From: Symsagittifera roscoffensis
Taxonomy: Eukaryota; Xenacoelomorpha; Acoela; Convolutidae
NCBI RefSeq assembly: GCF_963678635.1
Contig: NC_087070.1
Coordinates: 5,304,539 to 5,368,538 of the forward strand
DNA: 64,000 nt
Direction of reading: 5' to 3'
Shown here: positions 63,835 through 64,000 of the stretch, in pieces
Position numbering within the stretch: the first letter of the stretch is position 1
How the letters are laid out: every line of letters begins with the position of its first letter
The notes under the pieces: generated by a model
Told to the model about the DNA's origin: nothing
What the model saw: only the letters and a program-made list of their open reading frames with translations
The model's database searches: none
Program-made: the position numbers and the translations under genes

Positions 63835-64000
63835 CCCAGAGTCTAGAACGATCCATCTATAGACTCAGAACAATAGTTGCAACGCGGGAGATCCAAATTT
63901 AAGATCGAATCAAGGTAGGTAACCTGATCGGATCGGGTGAGAGGATCGGAAATAGACAATTTTTGGAACCCAAAAAGAAAATACCCCTTAAAACCGCTAG
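63835..64000 (+). repeat. Start of the next 2234-bp unit, cut by the window end
   Basis: Matches 61601-61766, including cagagtctagaacgatccat and the 'aaaccgctag' just before the LINE part. It shows that the array continues beyond the window. Confidence 0.9.

Noticed and set aside
1..64000. tRNA or rRNA genes and a firm host name
   Set aside because: No cloverleaf or rRNA core sequence was recognised. Element types indicate an invertebrate, but several phyla fit equally well.

Overview
The window is eukaryotic, from an animal genome, and almost all of it is transposable elements or their remains. A BEL/Pao element (a class known only from Metazoa), a Penelope-like reverse transcriptase, a LINE endonuclease, two Ty3/gypsy lineages, hAT-type miniature elements and a Polinton/Maverick-like gene cluster point to an invertebrate. 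The phylum cannot be settled from the sequence. I see no convincing intact host gene, rRNA or tRNA. A 200-base run of N (29009-29208) marks an assembly gap, so the left and right parts are separate contigs.

Layout. 1-2657 holds the end of an unidentified ORF and an LTR-like stretch. 2658-10769 and 11109-19296 are two nearly identical copies (A and B) of an 8.1 kb segment. Each contains a minus-strand Ty3/gypsy pol fragment, a G-run with palindromic and minisatellite DNA, and a plus-strand Ty3/gypsy gag-pol. Copy A stops inside the integrase zinc domain, where it meets the integrase zinc domain of the minus-strand element head to head. Copy B continues through the integrase, a long acidic tail and, at 21226-21627, a macro-domain-like module. 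From 22093 to 28399 a second very long, frameshifted coding stretch follows on the same strand and contains an SGNH/GDSL-hydrolase-like domain with its catalytic residues kept. A Cys-rich ORF (28411-29499) then runs into the gap. All of this looks less AT-rich than the DNA after 29500. It may be one giant element with unusual cargo, but no LTR pair was found to prove it.

29500-45787 is AT-rich. It holds nested hAT-type elements with perfect 8-bp target duplications (29907-31007), short tandem repeats, and a decayed minus-strand gene cluster (32586-36650). That cluster reads as packaging ATPase, integrase, two structural-type proteins, a capsid-type protein and an adenain-like protease, which is the signature of a Polinton/Maverick-type virus-like element. 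It is followed by a satellite of about 562 bp (39854-43678) interrupted by a TIR element, and a fold-back element built of AACCGCTC repeats.

45793-56265 is a complete but dead BEL/Pao element on the minus strand, with LTRs, PBS, PPT and near-perfect 5-bp target duplications. It carries an SGNH-like ORF between leader and gag, an internally duplicated gag/protease segment inside the RT, and an inserted LINE fragment. 56531-57480 is a Penelope-like RT fragment. 58200-64000 contains LINE endonuclease and linker fragments, which from 61601 form a tandem array with a 2234-bp period that runs off the window end.
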